Origin: Phoronis australis
Taxonomy: Eukaryota > Phoronida > Phoronidae
Direction of reading: 5' to 3'
NCBI GenBank assembly: GCA_002633005.1
Contig: NMRA01000326.1
Location: 214,680 to 278,679 of the forward strand
Length of the DNA: 64,000 nt
A model generated the notes under the pieces. That model ran no database searches. It saw only the letters and a program-made list of their open reading frames with translations, and was not told where the DNA came from. Shown in pieces: positions 1-11,900 of this stretch. Each line of letters begins with the position of its first letter. Within the stretch, counting starts at the first letter, position 1. A program made the position numbers and the translations under genes.

Positions 1-20
1 AGAGAGAGAGAGAGAGAGAG
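1..20. repeat. (AG)n simple repeat at window edge
   Basis: The window opens with ten AG dinucleotides. The tract is probably cut by the window edge, so its full length is unknown. Confidence 0.9.
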
Positions 21-1422
21 GTTGTTTATTGCACTTGGAGCTAAGCTCATTTGTACATATTACATTGCAACATTTGGTATAGGTGGCAATTTCATGTCCG
101 GGTATTCAATACATATATACATATTTACACGTTACAATGTTAGAGTTTCCTGTCTAATACCATAAGCCTTTAATATAAATAAGGATAGTCTTTTCAAAAG
201 ATAAAATGACATACCGAGACAAGCTATAACTAGTAGACCCTGATGTCTAGCAAGTGTCATGACTGACAACTCGTTATTCATTCAGACATTATGTGCTGCA
301 TAAACTGACGTAGCCTGGCAAGTCAACTTGTTTTAAGCAATAATGGTTGACTTTCGAAATACCTGAGCCGCATACTGAAATTCACTAAACCCGCGAGACA
401 GCGATCAGATCTTTTATGAACCGGCGTTCAATGACACCTAGTGACCCCTTGCAATGCAGAGGAGAAGTTTCAACCTACTGGATAGGTATAAACAGGGAGT
501 TAACACATTTCCTGCTATTACAATGCTAGCAAATTTCCACTACTATGTGGTGGGAAGTGCTAATGTCTGACGAGAAAGGTTATAACCTTTTGAATTATCA
601 ATTAACGAACAAGAGCACGTTCCATACATTTCCCACCGCCGACAAAGCCAGTGACTGGCTGATAAAGTGTGAGACTTACGATCTCAGCCGTTGTTGAAAA
701 GTTAAAATGAAGTCATGAACTCAAACCAACCAAACAATGGGAGGGACTGACAGTGAAATTTATTCATCTACTTTTAACTACTTCGTAGTAATTGAATTTT
801 TCACCACCAAATCTGAGTCGGGATCAAGCGAAAGTCTCTTTCGTGCTTTTATAGCACTAGAGAGCTCCAATCGTCTGGCAGTTCTTTTCGAGTCCTGGCG
901 ATAGTTCAATATCACTAGGATCTCGGCAAGACCTCGCTAAAAAGCACGATTCCGAGAAATTACGCGAGGTATTGCAGTGTAGTTTGAATGGGAGCCCCCA
1001 CTTTTTTCAGTGCTACGTCGCACATGGTCTATAGGCGGTGCACCACATGGGGGCTGAGGAGGCTTAACCCATCACTTTTTTCAGTGCTGCGCCGCCCATA
1101 TTTTGGTTAGATTGTTCAGTCTCGCCACGAAACAACTTTTGAACACTGCCGCGACATCATCTCCGACTTTTTAAGGAACAATTTTAGAACAAATTCATGA
1201 ATGTAAGTGATGTAACTCAAAATAGTAGATTTTTAGATAGAATGCTGGTTTGTAGTCACCTTAATGTTTTTATAGAGTGATTAGATGATTTTGCATGACT
1301 TATATTTGAGGTTGAATAGAGTGTCACAGCTCGGCACTGAATATAGCCCAAGTTTCCAGAACAGATTGATTTCATAACGTGACACGTGACACATAGTTTC
1401 AAATAAATTTATTTTTCTTCAG
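21..1422. other. Probable last intron of gene A
   Basis: No exon was recognised here. The stretch ends in a pyrimidine-rich tract and AG directly before the last exon of gene A, so it is probably intronic; the matching intron of gene B is 1.6 kb. A block of about 26 bp containing CTTTTTTCAGTGCT occurs twice, near 1000 and near 1075. The earlier exons of gene A must lie upstream of the window. Confidence 0.5.
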
Positions 1423-1559
1423 CCGATTTTGGAGGAAACAGCGGATTGTGTATTGGTGCTAGTCTGCTCACAGTTGCTGAATTATTGGAACTGATCGCTG
1501 TAATCGTATTCAACCTGATATTTCGAAGAAGGAAGAAAACATCCCCTGAGAAACAGTGA
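1423..1559 (+). CDS. DEG/ENaC channel gene A, last exon (partial)
   Basis: This is the C-terminal exon of an amiloride-sensitive sodium channel-type subunit. It follows the acceptor TTTTTCTTCAG, starts in phase 1 (the first two bases complete a split codon) and encodes 44 residues plus the completed one before a TGA at 1557-1559. Visible landmarks are the pre-TM2 segment DFGGNSGLCIG, the selectivity-filter tripeptide GAS, the hydrophobic second membrane helix and a basic cytosolic tail beginning RRRKK. It matches the last exon of gene B (17682-17827) in acceptor context, phase and nearly every residue, and the tails share the SPEK/TPEK motif, which marks a recent tandem duplicate on the same strand. 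The rest of the gene is outside the window. Family assignment is firm; ligand and subtype cannot be told. Confidence 0.88.
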
Positions 1560-1735
1560 CGGCGAATAATCAACAAAACGTGGAAAACGGGGGCCTACTG
1601 GATTGCAAGATGTCGGCAAACGACGTTTGCGAAAATTTTTTGAGTGAAAATTGCCCTCATGTACCTTATCGAGGTTTTGTGATGGTATGCTAGAGCCCAC
1701 TGCACCGTATTTTGTGGACATTTTTGCATGATGAG

Positions 1736-1891
1736 CAGTGCTGTAGTAGTAAAATTTGAGGTAAGTACGCGCCCAAAGCCTACCGTACCAAATCGAGCAC
1801 CGAAGGTAACTTACGGTGCGTAGGCGCTACGTTCAAATTCCAAAAGGTGGTTGGCCGCGCCCACGTGCGCCTACGCCCCACTACAGCACTA
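1736..1891. mobile_element. hAT-type MITE, 156 bp, with 8-bp target duplication
   Basis: The termini CAGTGCTGTAGT and ACTACAGCACTA form near-perfect inverted repeats. The element is flanked by identical 8-bp direct repeats ATGATGAG at 1728-1735 and 1892-1899. An 8-bp duplication and a CAGTG-like terminus are the signature of hAT-superfamily non-autonomous elements. There is no coding capacity. It sits about 180 bp downstream of the gene A stop codon, so it may lie in the 3' UTR. Confidence 0.8.
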
Positions 1892-3386
1892 ATGATGAGG
1901 CATATTGGTTCATCTTAATTTTTATTTGTTATAAACGCAGTGCACATTTTTGAAAAACTTATGTCTTAGTTCTTGTTTTGAGATTGTATTTAGAGATTTA
2001 TAACACGACAAGTTTGTGTCTTCAATTCAAAGATGTATTTCGCCCTGGTAAGCTGGCAGAAAAAGCCAAAGTCGAATAAGACTTTTACCATCATAAAATC
2101 GGTCTCATAATAGGATTTTATTTACGTTACCAACAAGAACATCGAAACCATTAGCTACTAAAGAAAACGCTTTAAAGTTTATTGTGGTTGACAAACCCTA
2201 AAACAGTGAAATTGAGGTGGTAACGGAAATGGAATTTTATCATGGTAAGGAATGTTATAAGGTTGGTTTCGTTTCATTTTTTTATCCTGCTAAACAAGGC
2301 AATCCGCAGCTTTAAGATAACATGTGTTACGGACTGATTAATCGTTAAGTCTAAAATACGATTTTGTGGGTGATTATGTTGGTGAAATATATTCGATTAA
2401 AGATGCCTGGAACGCGATAAACAGACTAAATTGCAAGTGGTTCTCTGCAAGTGGTGAAACAAAATTCAACCTGCTCACCAGGTATTTTAGGGTTTATTTT
2501 TCAAGATTTTTAATTTCTGTTGACATCAAAGCATTTTTTAGCTTCAAATTTCAAAAAACGATCTGTCAAGCGACATCAAGCAACTGACTGTAAGCGTAAT
2601 TGTTATAAGTGGGAGAGCACGTATATAGTGAAAAAATTATGAATTTTGTGACTTTTTCTGAAAATTTCCTAACAGTAGATAGTGAATTACTCTGTACTAG
2701 GCATTGCGAGATGTTACTTTCTTCAGGAATTGTTTAAAGGATATTTTTGATGAGCTTTCACGTACTATGCCCCTTTAAAATGCCAGGTATAAACACCCTT
2801 TAATTTGTATGTGGATGCAAAGCATGAAACGTATTTACATGTACCTTAACGTGATATGTGATGAAGTAAATGTGCCATCCATTGTTACATTGCTTGCACA
2901 TTCAGGATATATATATTCCAGCGAGCCTGCTGTGTAGTTAAGAAATCCTTGAACCCTGATTTACAAGGTATAGATACTACATGTCTTGGAAAGTGTGTCA
3001 TATTTTAATAGAAATGTATTACATACATGTATCATGTGATAGGCATAACGCATTTGTATGACCACTTTGTTTCCTATAATCTTCGTTTTCTCGTATACAC
3101 TAAGTTGCATCATGTACATAAGGCATCTCGGCTAGTGGTTGCAGCAACAAATTTTTGTATTATGTAGTGAAAATAAATAAATTCTGTCTTATAATTAGCA
3201 TTTTATCTAGTCATATATATCCTATGTCAGTTTACATTTTATATTATCGATACACTATATTTTTATCACGTTCAAAATTAACATCACAAAATTGATAAAG
3301 TCTAGTGCTCAACTAATTATATTTTCCGACACATTTTATGAGCTGTAGAGCAGCTCAAGAGGTTTTTTCTGTGATTTATTACTATT

Positions 3387-3531
3387 TCGCAAACATTTAT
3401 AAGTCTGGTCAGCACGCCACCTGTGGTCAGCACGCCACCTGTGGCCACATCATGTGACCTAATGAACACAAGTCTGAAAATACTTCTGCCCCAACCGGGA
3501 CTCCAACCCAGGATCCCCTGCTAACCGTGCA
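3387..3531 (-). mobile_element. tRNA-derived SINE, 145 bp, with 14-bp target duplication
   Basis: Read on the minus strand, the head resembles the 3' half of a tRNA, with a B-box-like GGTTGGAGTCC (consensus GGTTCGANTCC). The insert is bounded by a perfect 14-bp direct repeat, GATTTATTACTATT, at 3373-3386 and 3532-3545, as expected for LINE-mediated retroposition. The head is truncated before a full A box. Inside, an 18-bp unit (GGTCAGCACGCCACCTGT) is repeated twice in tandem near 3407-3442. A related head occurs at 30700-30775. Confidence 0.75.
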
Positions 3532-4128
3532 GATTTATTACTATTGCAATCAACTTTGGGTTACGCCTCATTTGAGTACAAATGACATAGACTAATAGTT
3601 GTCACATCAACGCTCCAATCTTGATTTAGTACATTGACACGTTGCTTTTCACGTTTTTTTGACTAGGGCAATTATAAAAGAGCAGACGATTTTGGATTGG
3701 AAGGTTGCAACTTAGCCGACACGGAGCGTCTATGTCTCTGACCGTAGTTTTAATAAATGACTTTAAGGATTTACCCATTTTGCCCTTTTTACTTTCTATT
3801 GCTCAACATTTATTCAAAGTTGTGCTAAGTCGACATAACGAATGAGACAGTTTTATTGAGAATCATTTGAATGTGCGACGTATAGAAAAAATCTCTGTCA
3901 CTGGAAGGCCAACAACGCATCCAAGACGAAATCTGCGACCCTATCGACCACATTCAAACGACTGAAACGCTATCGAACAGTGAGAGCTTGCAATCAACCC
4001 GGCACAACCGACTTGATTGTTGCCTTCACTTACGACCTATAACGGCGTCATAGATCACATGTCATAAAGTACACGATACTGGCGGGCCCTGGAAGCACCT
4101 GAAAACGATAGAGGTAACGCCTGGGCTG

Positions 4129-4183
4129 TGTTCCGTAGGCACAAGGTTGCACTGGGGACGCAAAATATTCGCCTACGGAACAA
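4129..4183. repeat. Short inverted repeat (hairpin)
   Basis: GTTCCGTAGGC and its exact complement GCCTACGGAAC (11 bp) flank a loop of about 30 bp. No flanking target duplication was seen, so I call it only a potential hairpin. Confidence 0.45.
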
Positions 4184-5766
4184 AAACACCGAATTTAATG
4201 CCATGCGCAATTCAACTCACCGACCAATCACTTCGTGTGTCCGTGGCCGCTAATCGGGTAGGATACCTCCGATGGCCTCAAATTATTCGTCGCAGATAAT
4301 TCATATCTGCGCATGAGCAAGCTTCAATCTTAACAACACAGGGATTTAGTCAAATGATAGCTCAGTAAAAGCAGTACAAGATCTCGAAAGTCGAACGAGC
4401 GACGTTATTCTCAATCTTTTTTCCTGATGCAATGTCAATTCTTGTTTAGCTTGTCACAGGAGAATTATGGCATATTCGACGGGATGGCTAACAAGCTTTC
4501 GATATCTCCTTCATCTAAGATGTATCGGTTTTTGTTGCATCGGGATGTACTAAACTGAACAGATGACGAAACGCAAGATTTTTCACTCAGAAACAGTTTG
4601 AGAAATTGTGTGCATAATTTTATCATCCAAATAGGCAACCTATTTAAATAACTTTAAGTCGCCCATCTATGAAAAAATATCCCAGTTTGCGTTTCTGTTG
4701 GTTCAACATAATGTTTCAAAAATGAACTTAAGCTCAAGAAGGGTACCTTTTATGAGAAAACTTCCCACTAAAGGGCTCACTTTGGGAGCTCTAAACCCTG
4801 CAAAAGCTTATTTTCACACAACACAAATCCACAGTTTTTTAACATTATTCATATCCAATAAATGTGAGGTTTTGACAATATGGCATCTCGTCTTATATTA
4901 CTTAATGAGTTAAAATTTAGCGGTCCGAGAATCGTTTCGAAAGGGTTATGTTTAAGGAATTAACTCCAGCAATCTTTTTCTAGACCAAAGGCAGGAAAGA
5001 CTGATTTGTCATTGAAGCGGCCGGGCCGATAAATGTGTCTCAGTTTTCCAGTTCACTCTCTAAATAAGAAGGCGTACTAATTTTTCAGCTGCAACCTTAT
5101 CGAAAATGTAGTTGAGTAAATCCGCTGTCAAAGCCTCCAACTTGCAATAGGTAACCTACCGGCTTATATAACAAACACGGCTTATTATGCTAGCGGTACT
5201 TTCAGCACATTCAATCCCCAAACTGTATCATAAGCCAATCTTCTGTGAAAATCTTCCTGTTAAAAGCATTACTTATCACTTCTTTAAACAGCATTCTTGC
5301 TATGTTTACTGAGCTGGGTCATTTCATATATGTTTTTCATTGTTTATTTGCCTGCAAACAAATACCGCCCATTTCGTCGAGTTTCATGATCACTTGTCAC
5401 TACCGTGGTTAACATGTACAAATAAGTGTCGTCAAGCGGCAGGGAGCCTACTGTTCGTTATTTAACCTATACCCATATTATTGTACACGCATTACTTTTC
5501 GCATGAACGCGTTCTTCTACTAATCCAAAGGTATTGTCGTCGCAAAATTAATAAACATTGACATTGAAATTCGGTCGTGTAAAGCGGTTTGGACGGAGTT
5601 CCCGTTTTACTCGGTGACACGCAGGGAGACCAGTCAGTGACGGGGATACGGGCATGAAGCACGTTGGAAAAAGGTTCCCCAGACTCGCTGTAGTACCTGC
5701 TTTTCATTTTGCTTAGTGTGAAAGATTTGACGTCAATAGAGCCTAGTGTGTGTGAGTACGGGCGTG

Positions 5767-5969
5767 ATGGACAATTTTGAAATGGCGTGGGACAATCAGC
5801 AAACACGGACACAGCAGGGAGTTAAAAGTGGGAGAGAAGATTGTAAAGACGAAGAACTTTCAAGGTCGTCTTGGCAAATTTTTAAGGATTGCGTCACCGA
5901 TTACCTTGACGTGTGTTCGATGCATGGACTAGCATTTTTTCTGGGATCAATGTATCACCCACTTCGCAG
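5767..5969 (+). CDS. Gene B exon 1: cytosolic N terminus
   Basis: Encodes residues 1-67 plus two bases of Arg68. It carries the amphipathic segment SSWQIFKDCVTDY and then SMHGLAFF with the conserved His-Gly pair whose mutation impairs gating across the DEG/ENaC family. The donor is AG|GTCAGT. The equivalent exon of gene C (59761-59999) ends at the same residue and phase. Confidence 0.85.
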
Positions 5970-8900
5970 GTCAGTGTTGCAGTAAACACGAATTAAGATT
6001 ATTGGTTCCTAGGATTGTGTAAGATCCTAAAATGTCCAAACTTGGCTGACTTCGAAACAACATATTTCGCATATGAATGATTTGGATTCGTACTCTCAGA
6101 GCTTTATGCACTATTCTCCAAAGCTCATACCGAATTGTTTTTGAAAGGTTCCACTTTTGCAGTGACCATTTTCAAAATTAGGCGGGACAAAATAAATTTC
6201 AACGTCATAAAACTGTCGAGAGCTAGCTTCACCGACGCACAAGCCTGCCCCGTCATGCAGGAATTCCATCTCCATCGTTGCACATAATTGTTGACCTAGA
6301 AAGTATAGTTTGCTGCTGGGTAATAATAATATTTTTCCAATATTGACGCTAAGCAGGCACATTCAGACAGCCATAATAAGTTACCCACTCCGCCGGAGTG
6401 ACGGAGGTGTGCTGGCTGCCCAATCGCACTCAAGTCTTTCGATGATCGCAACTTCGCCCAGCAACTCACAGTGACTCAGCGACAAACCAAGTGGAACATC
6501 GTACCACGAGCGTTCGTAGTTTGATGGCAAGGGATTTAACTCTCGAATCATTTTGGAACGCGGAGCAAAAGTCAGACAAATAGCACTTCGTAATGTTCTC
6601 ATAGAAATGCCACAAACTGACAAATGGAGAAACAACCTCAACGTGGGTGAAAAATGTAATTGACATTTAGATCGTTCTAACAGCGGTAACAAGGGACCCA
6701 AGGGCATTGTGGTTGCCCTAATACCACACGTGGCCTATTTTTTCCAAAAAATTGCAACCTTTTCTTACTATCTCAACTTCCAAGACAGTTTGGTAAATGG
6801 ATTTGCAGTCTGGAGAAAACAAATATCAACTCAATTGACACAATATTATGATGGGTTAATACTCTGCACTGACCCACCCCCTCCAACTCTAAATCCTAGA
6901 TCCGCCCCTGATATTGACTTTTTGTGCTTTCCTCATTGCCATGGGACTGGGTCATTTTTTCCATCAACTGACGTCAGACGCTGAGATCAGCCTGTTTTTC
7001 TATAAGACCATTAAATGAAAATGGAACGTCGTGTTCTACAAACTTGTCATTTTTTGTTATATAATGTATAAAGTGATGTGATAGTCATTGGCCCAAAGCA
7101 GAGCAGAAACAAAAAGTAAATTAAGTAGAGGATGAATTGTGACACTTGACAGCACAGCGGACATACATTAGAAGTGAGATATCACAGGACATTCAAGTTT
7201 AAATAACGTGGAAGAATGACGAACGTAACAGTTTACGTAATGCACACAAAGATCTTGACACGCATTGCGCACTAACCGAAAATGGCATTCGTCTTCTACA
7301 CAACCACAATTACATAACTTACACAATCTATTTGACACTGCAGTCGAGTTGGCGACTGAACAAATACACCTGTGTATGGGCAGGAGAAAGTGCAAAAATA
7401 TTTAAAAATAAAAAATCCTCCTTTGTAAATTCAATTTAATAAATTCTATCCTATTTGAAATAAAAATCAATCATATTATGTGTATTCGATGCTATTTAAT
7501 GAATTCAAATCATATTTAAAATAAAATTAAAACGTATTTTAGAAATTCACGTTTTTATTATAAATTCAATCCTATTTTACAAATTCCGTGCTATTTCATC
7601 AATTCAATCCTATTTTATCAATTCAGCCCTGTTCAGAAGATTCAGTACAACTTGATATGATCAAATTTGTTGGGTAGATTCAGACAAACAAATCTGGTAT
7701 GCGATTACTTCTTACCAAAATTCACTGATTATCCTGTCTGTGGAGAACGAAACTCTGTGGCCGTCCCTGCCAGCTGTTAATTGACCTATCGCCAGGATTA
7801 TGACGGACGGCTTAATTGACCAATCAAAACGCAGCATTCTTGGCACACCTTCGTCTGCGTTTCCATGCCGCCATTTTACCCGACAAACCACACGCAGTCG
7901 ACTAAAACTTACTTTAGTCTGTAGCTCAAGAAATTGTCCGCTAAGAATGGGGAAACGGTGTTGATATGACGTGTATAGCCCCGACAGCCGTTGTGCTGCT
8001 CCAGAATAATATCCCGTCATTTTTTGGCATGTTCTAAGCCCAAAAATGATGTTGAAAAGCGTAAACTATGGGTCAAACTGTACGGCCACACGAGCAGCTG
8101 AACTTAGCGATGTTGCTTGATAACTCGAAGGCTATAATAAACACAAATATATTAGTTCCTAGATACGCACTTTTCAGCTTGGTGGCTATGGTGCAGGGCT
8201 ATCTCAGATTTTGACTCCCGAGTTGGCTACGTCTGGCCGCCTTTGTCTCGGCACCTGCTGGATCTCAGCACTCTGGTGGTATTCCCCGGAAATTGTTGTT
8301 TTTAAGGACACTTTTATTTTATGTTTTTTTTTTATTTATTTCAACCTAATGGACATTATTTTGTTTCGTATCAGAGGTACATTTTTGTTATTCATAAACC
8401 GTAAGCTGGCGTTCAACTGAACTTCTCTCCCGGTCAAAATTCAGAGATTCGATCGGCACAGGGAAGGGCACTGGATTACTGCCGGAACTCAAAGCCTTGG
8501 TCGAGCTGTTGTCACTAAAAATAAACTGTTGAATTACTTTTTGACGTGTACCTCTAGCATACACTATGTCTGTAGAGTTAGAGAGAGCTCATTTTGGTGT
8601 GGTTCAAACATGATATTTAGATTTATGAAGCTTTAAAAAAGAATTTGAGTCATTTTTGTAACATACCCTATGTTTGCAACTACCACACCAAACTTGTAAT
8701 CTTTTGTAACCATACCACGACTTAGTGATCATGGTACCTTCAAAATTAAATGAAAGCCATCTTTATGGAATGAAACTACAAAAAATGCCAAGTTCATAAG
8801 AAGGTAGGCCTAATTTAAATGTCTTAATGGTGGAAATTCCATAGGCGGATTTAGGGGGGATCATCGGCCCCACACCCCCCCCTTGGCTGCCGCAAGCAAA

Positions 8901-11900
8901 ATGAAACAGCAAGAGCGTGAGGAAATATTGAGTTCAATAACTAGGACCTGTAGCGGAAGAGGGGGGGGCTCAGACCCCAGATCGCGGCGGAATCGTGTTC
9001 TTGTTTTTTTTAGTCCACCGATAGATTTTCTGAACAGAAAGTCCAACGTTCTACATCCCAACTTTCGGGCCGCCTATGCACATACATTCGCACTTTGTCC
9101 AATTCCACGAGGCAACATATGTTGGGCCCCCCTGTGGTATCCTAGATCCGCCACTGAATTCTAGACATTAATTTTACTTAGACACAGCCTTAGACCTAGG
9201 CTACCGGAGCTAACTGTTTGCCCAGGACGAGATGAGTGTGTACCTGAGCTATGAACCTGAATTTTTTTATCAAAATATTTCGTGACAAGATTAGAAAAGC
9301 TATCAAGTCAGAGACTATAGTGCATGTGTTGTCTGTAATCTATGATCTACTTTACTCCAGGAGTCCCACCAGTTCTGACCTACTTTTCATTTGGCGAAAT
9401 TTAGCAGACGACAGAATAAAAATATCGGTGAATCTTCACTGATTTTATTCGAAAGATCATGAAATCTATGGAATTGTACAGATAATTGGACTTTAAGGTA
9501 CATGCCCACCTTTACATGAACATATCGTATCAGTGGCCTTGTCATTTGTCAGGTGAAGGTAGCCCCGAGGTCGAGGGGTTCTTCGGATTTTATCTGGCTC
9601 CTCGAGCACTTATTTTTTCATCGTCACCTTTACAAATTCCCATATCATGAACGTACGATTCACTGTTGAAAAGCATCGCCTCTTGTCTCTGTCGACGCGC
9701 TTTCAAATCGTGCAAAAACACTCATCGATTCCACCAGGAACGTCGTTTAGCGACAGTGTATTTGCCTCTGACATCTCGTTCGAATGTCGGGTATCACGTG
9801 ACTTTTCGCATAGGGGCGGAGCTTGCGATAGGTCAATTACCTTAACCATTGGAGTTCAGGAACGTATGCATCGCTGTGACAATACATTCTCAAATTTTTG
9901 TTTAAGCTATGAAAAGTGATTTCACATTACAAATTGGTAATATTGGTAGATGGGAAAATAAGCTTGAATGAAGCTTAAATTTTAAAAAATGTTTCTGTAA
10001 AAGTGATTAATGTGTATTATTGGGTGTATGGATTGGAGTGAAGGATAAGAAAAACTATTTTAGTCTCTATTATTTTACAATTTTATTTCTTTTCTAATAA
10101 CTGTAGAACTTCAAGTAATAACACGTGTCGTTTCATCGATTGAACTCGACTTTGTTGTTATTGTTACATGTGTAAGGTGTCAGTTTAAAATCTAGTTTGT
10201 CACGCGAAAGCATTCCCGTGGTAAAAAAACATAAACACACGTGATCTGAACAGTTTTGAGTGAAATATGATAACGATATGCTTTAAAGCTACATCATGAA
10301 ATGTTCGAAAAAGTTCCCCCTTTCCAAAAGTACGCCCAAGCGTTTATACGGTTTTATTTGATCGTTTTCGAATGTACGCCCACGAGCCTATTTTCGGAAA
10401 TTCACAGATTTTTGCACTATGTTGTTCTTATTCCACTGTGATTACGGAAGAATGTGGAAATTTTGAGCCTTGACCTAAATTACCATGTAGCCTCATTGTT
10501 CAGCATACAATCATATTTTGGCTTATTCCAGAATGTGAAGACAAAAGTTCTACCAAAGTTCTTTCAAGTTATAACTTCTGTTCTAAAGATGATGCTGAGA
10601 CGGAAAATACAATGCTTTCTTACAAACTTTTTATATATTCAAGGTTTCCGGTTGTATGCAGTCACTGAGGTATTCATCACTCATGAACGAGCGCGTTGTT
10701 GATTCTCGTGTTGATTAAGTTCATTCAAATCAGTGTGACCAGTGTTCTGACGAGTAGAAAACCATCTCAGAAAAAGAATTCAACGCACAAGCTGCTCACA
10801 ATGATGTCTGTGTTTGTACTATTTATTTACTTATTTCGTCAATCTCCGGCCAAAGTCTCAAAAATTAAACCTTTACTTACTAAAATTGGTGAAAATTGCG
10901 TTGTGGATTTGGTCATTGGCCCCAAGTACAGCAAAAACAAATTAAATTGTGAAGTGCGCTTCAAACTACAGAGTAGATGGCAGTGGCGGATGTAGGATNG
11001 TGCGTCCTACTTGCTTACTCAATATTTCCAACATTTCTTCGCGCTTCACGCTGTTGCTGTTTCATTTTGCTTGCGGCAGCCAAGGGGGGGGGGTGGCGGG
11101 CCCCCTGCCCCCCTAAATCCGCCTGTGGATGGTGACGCTTGAGAATATAGGTTCAGTCTTGTGAAACTTATAACACGCCATTAATTTATTTTATTACAGA
11201 ATCCTTTGGTTTCTTCTATTCACTGCAAGTTTCGTCTGGCTTATGATAGTCGTGGCCACCGCCTACGATAATTTGAAAAGGAAACCCGTTCAGACGAAAA
11301 TGAAAGTTAAATACGCCGACAATGCGTCATTTCCAACTGTAACAATTTGTAACCTGAACAAATACCGTAAAAAATATGTGGAAGAAAACTACCCAGATTC
11401 TGAGGAAGTTGTGAGGTTCATGCATCCAGTTGTACCAGAGGACTCCACAGCGAACATAGATTGGAGCGAGCCACGACATGCTTGGAGCTTAAAGGAATCC
11501 AATATACTCCATTTAGCACGAGATGGGGCACACGAAATCCACAAATCATTCATAAGTGCTCAATTTGGGGGGCACGAATTGCCCGTGGCCAAGCCAAATT
11601 TCGTAACAGTTGAAACGGACTCTGGAGTGTGCTTCCAGTTTAATCCTAAAGGGACATGGTATTCAGAGCTTAGCGGCAAAACGTTTGGCTTGATGGTAAT
11701 GCTGAACGCTGACCAAGAAAATTATTATTTCGGCGACTCATTTTCTGTTGGATTCAAGGTATGACTTCGTTCACCGCGGCATAGTTTTTAAAAGAAGTTC
11801 AAGGCCCGAACTAGAAATTATTTTTGACATTTTCTTTTTAGCTCACTTTCGGTATCGATAATTCTATGCTCCAGTGTGCCCGTGGACGACTGTCTAATCC

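Larger units (their letters stand above)
1900..5766. other. Spacer between genes A and B
   Basis: No coding exon is supported; reading frames are short and unlike known families. It contains the SINE at 3387-3531 and a hairpin at 4129-4183, described separately. It must also hold the 3' UTR of gene A and the promoter and 5' UTR of gene B, but I see no clear TATA box next to either. Confidence 0.5.
5970..11199. other. Gene B intron 1 (5.2 kb)
   Basis: The intron holds a LINE ORF tail (7168-7395, minus), a 20-bp-scale AT-rich minisatellite (about 7410-7640) and two MITEs (8840-9156 and 10981-11127). I see no exon in it. An end fragment of the same MITE type (CCTAGATCCGCCCCTG) is near 6895-6911. 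Confidence 0.7.

Noticed and set aside
5492-5812. 106-codon minus-strand frame overlapping gene B exon 1
   Set aside because: Shadow of the plus-strand exon region; no family resemblance.
8861-9164. Overlapping frames on both strands with poly-Pro/Gly
   Set aside because: They lie within MITE copy A and recur only because the MITE is repeated (32268-32564).
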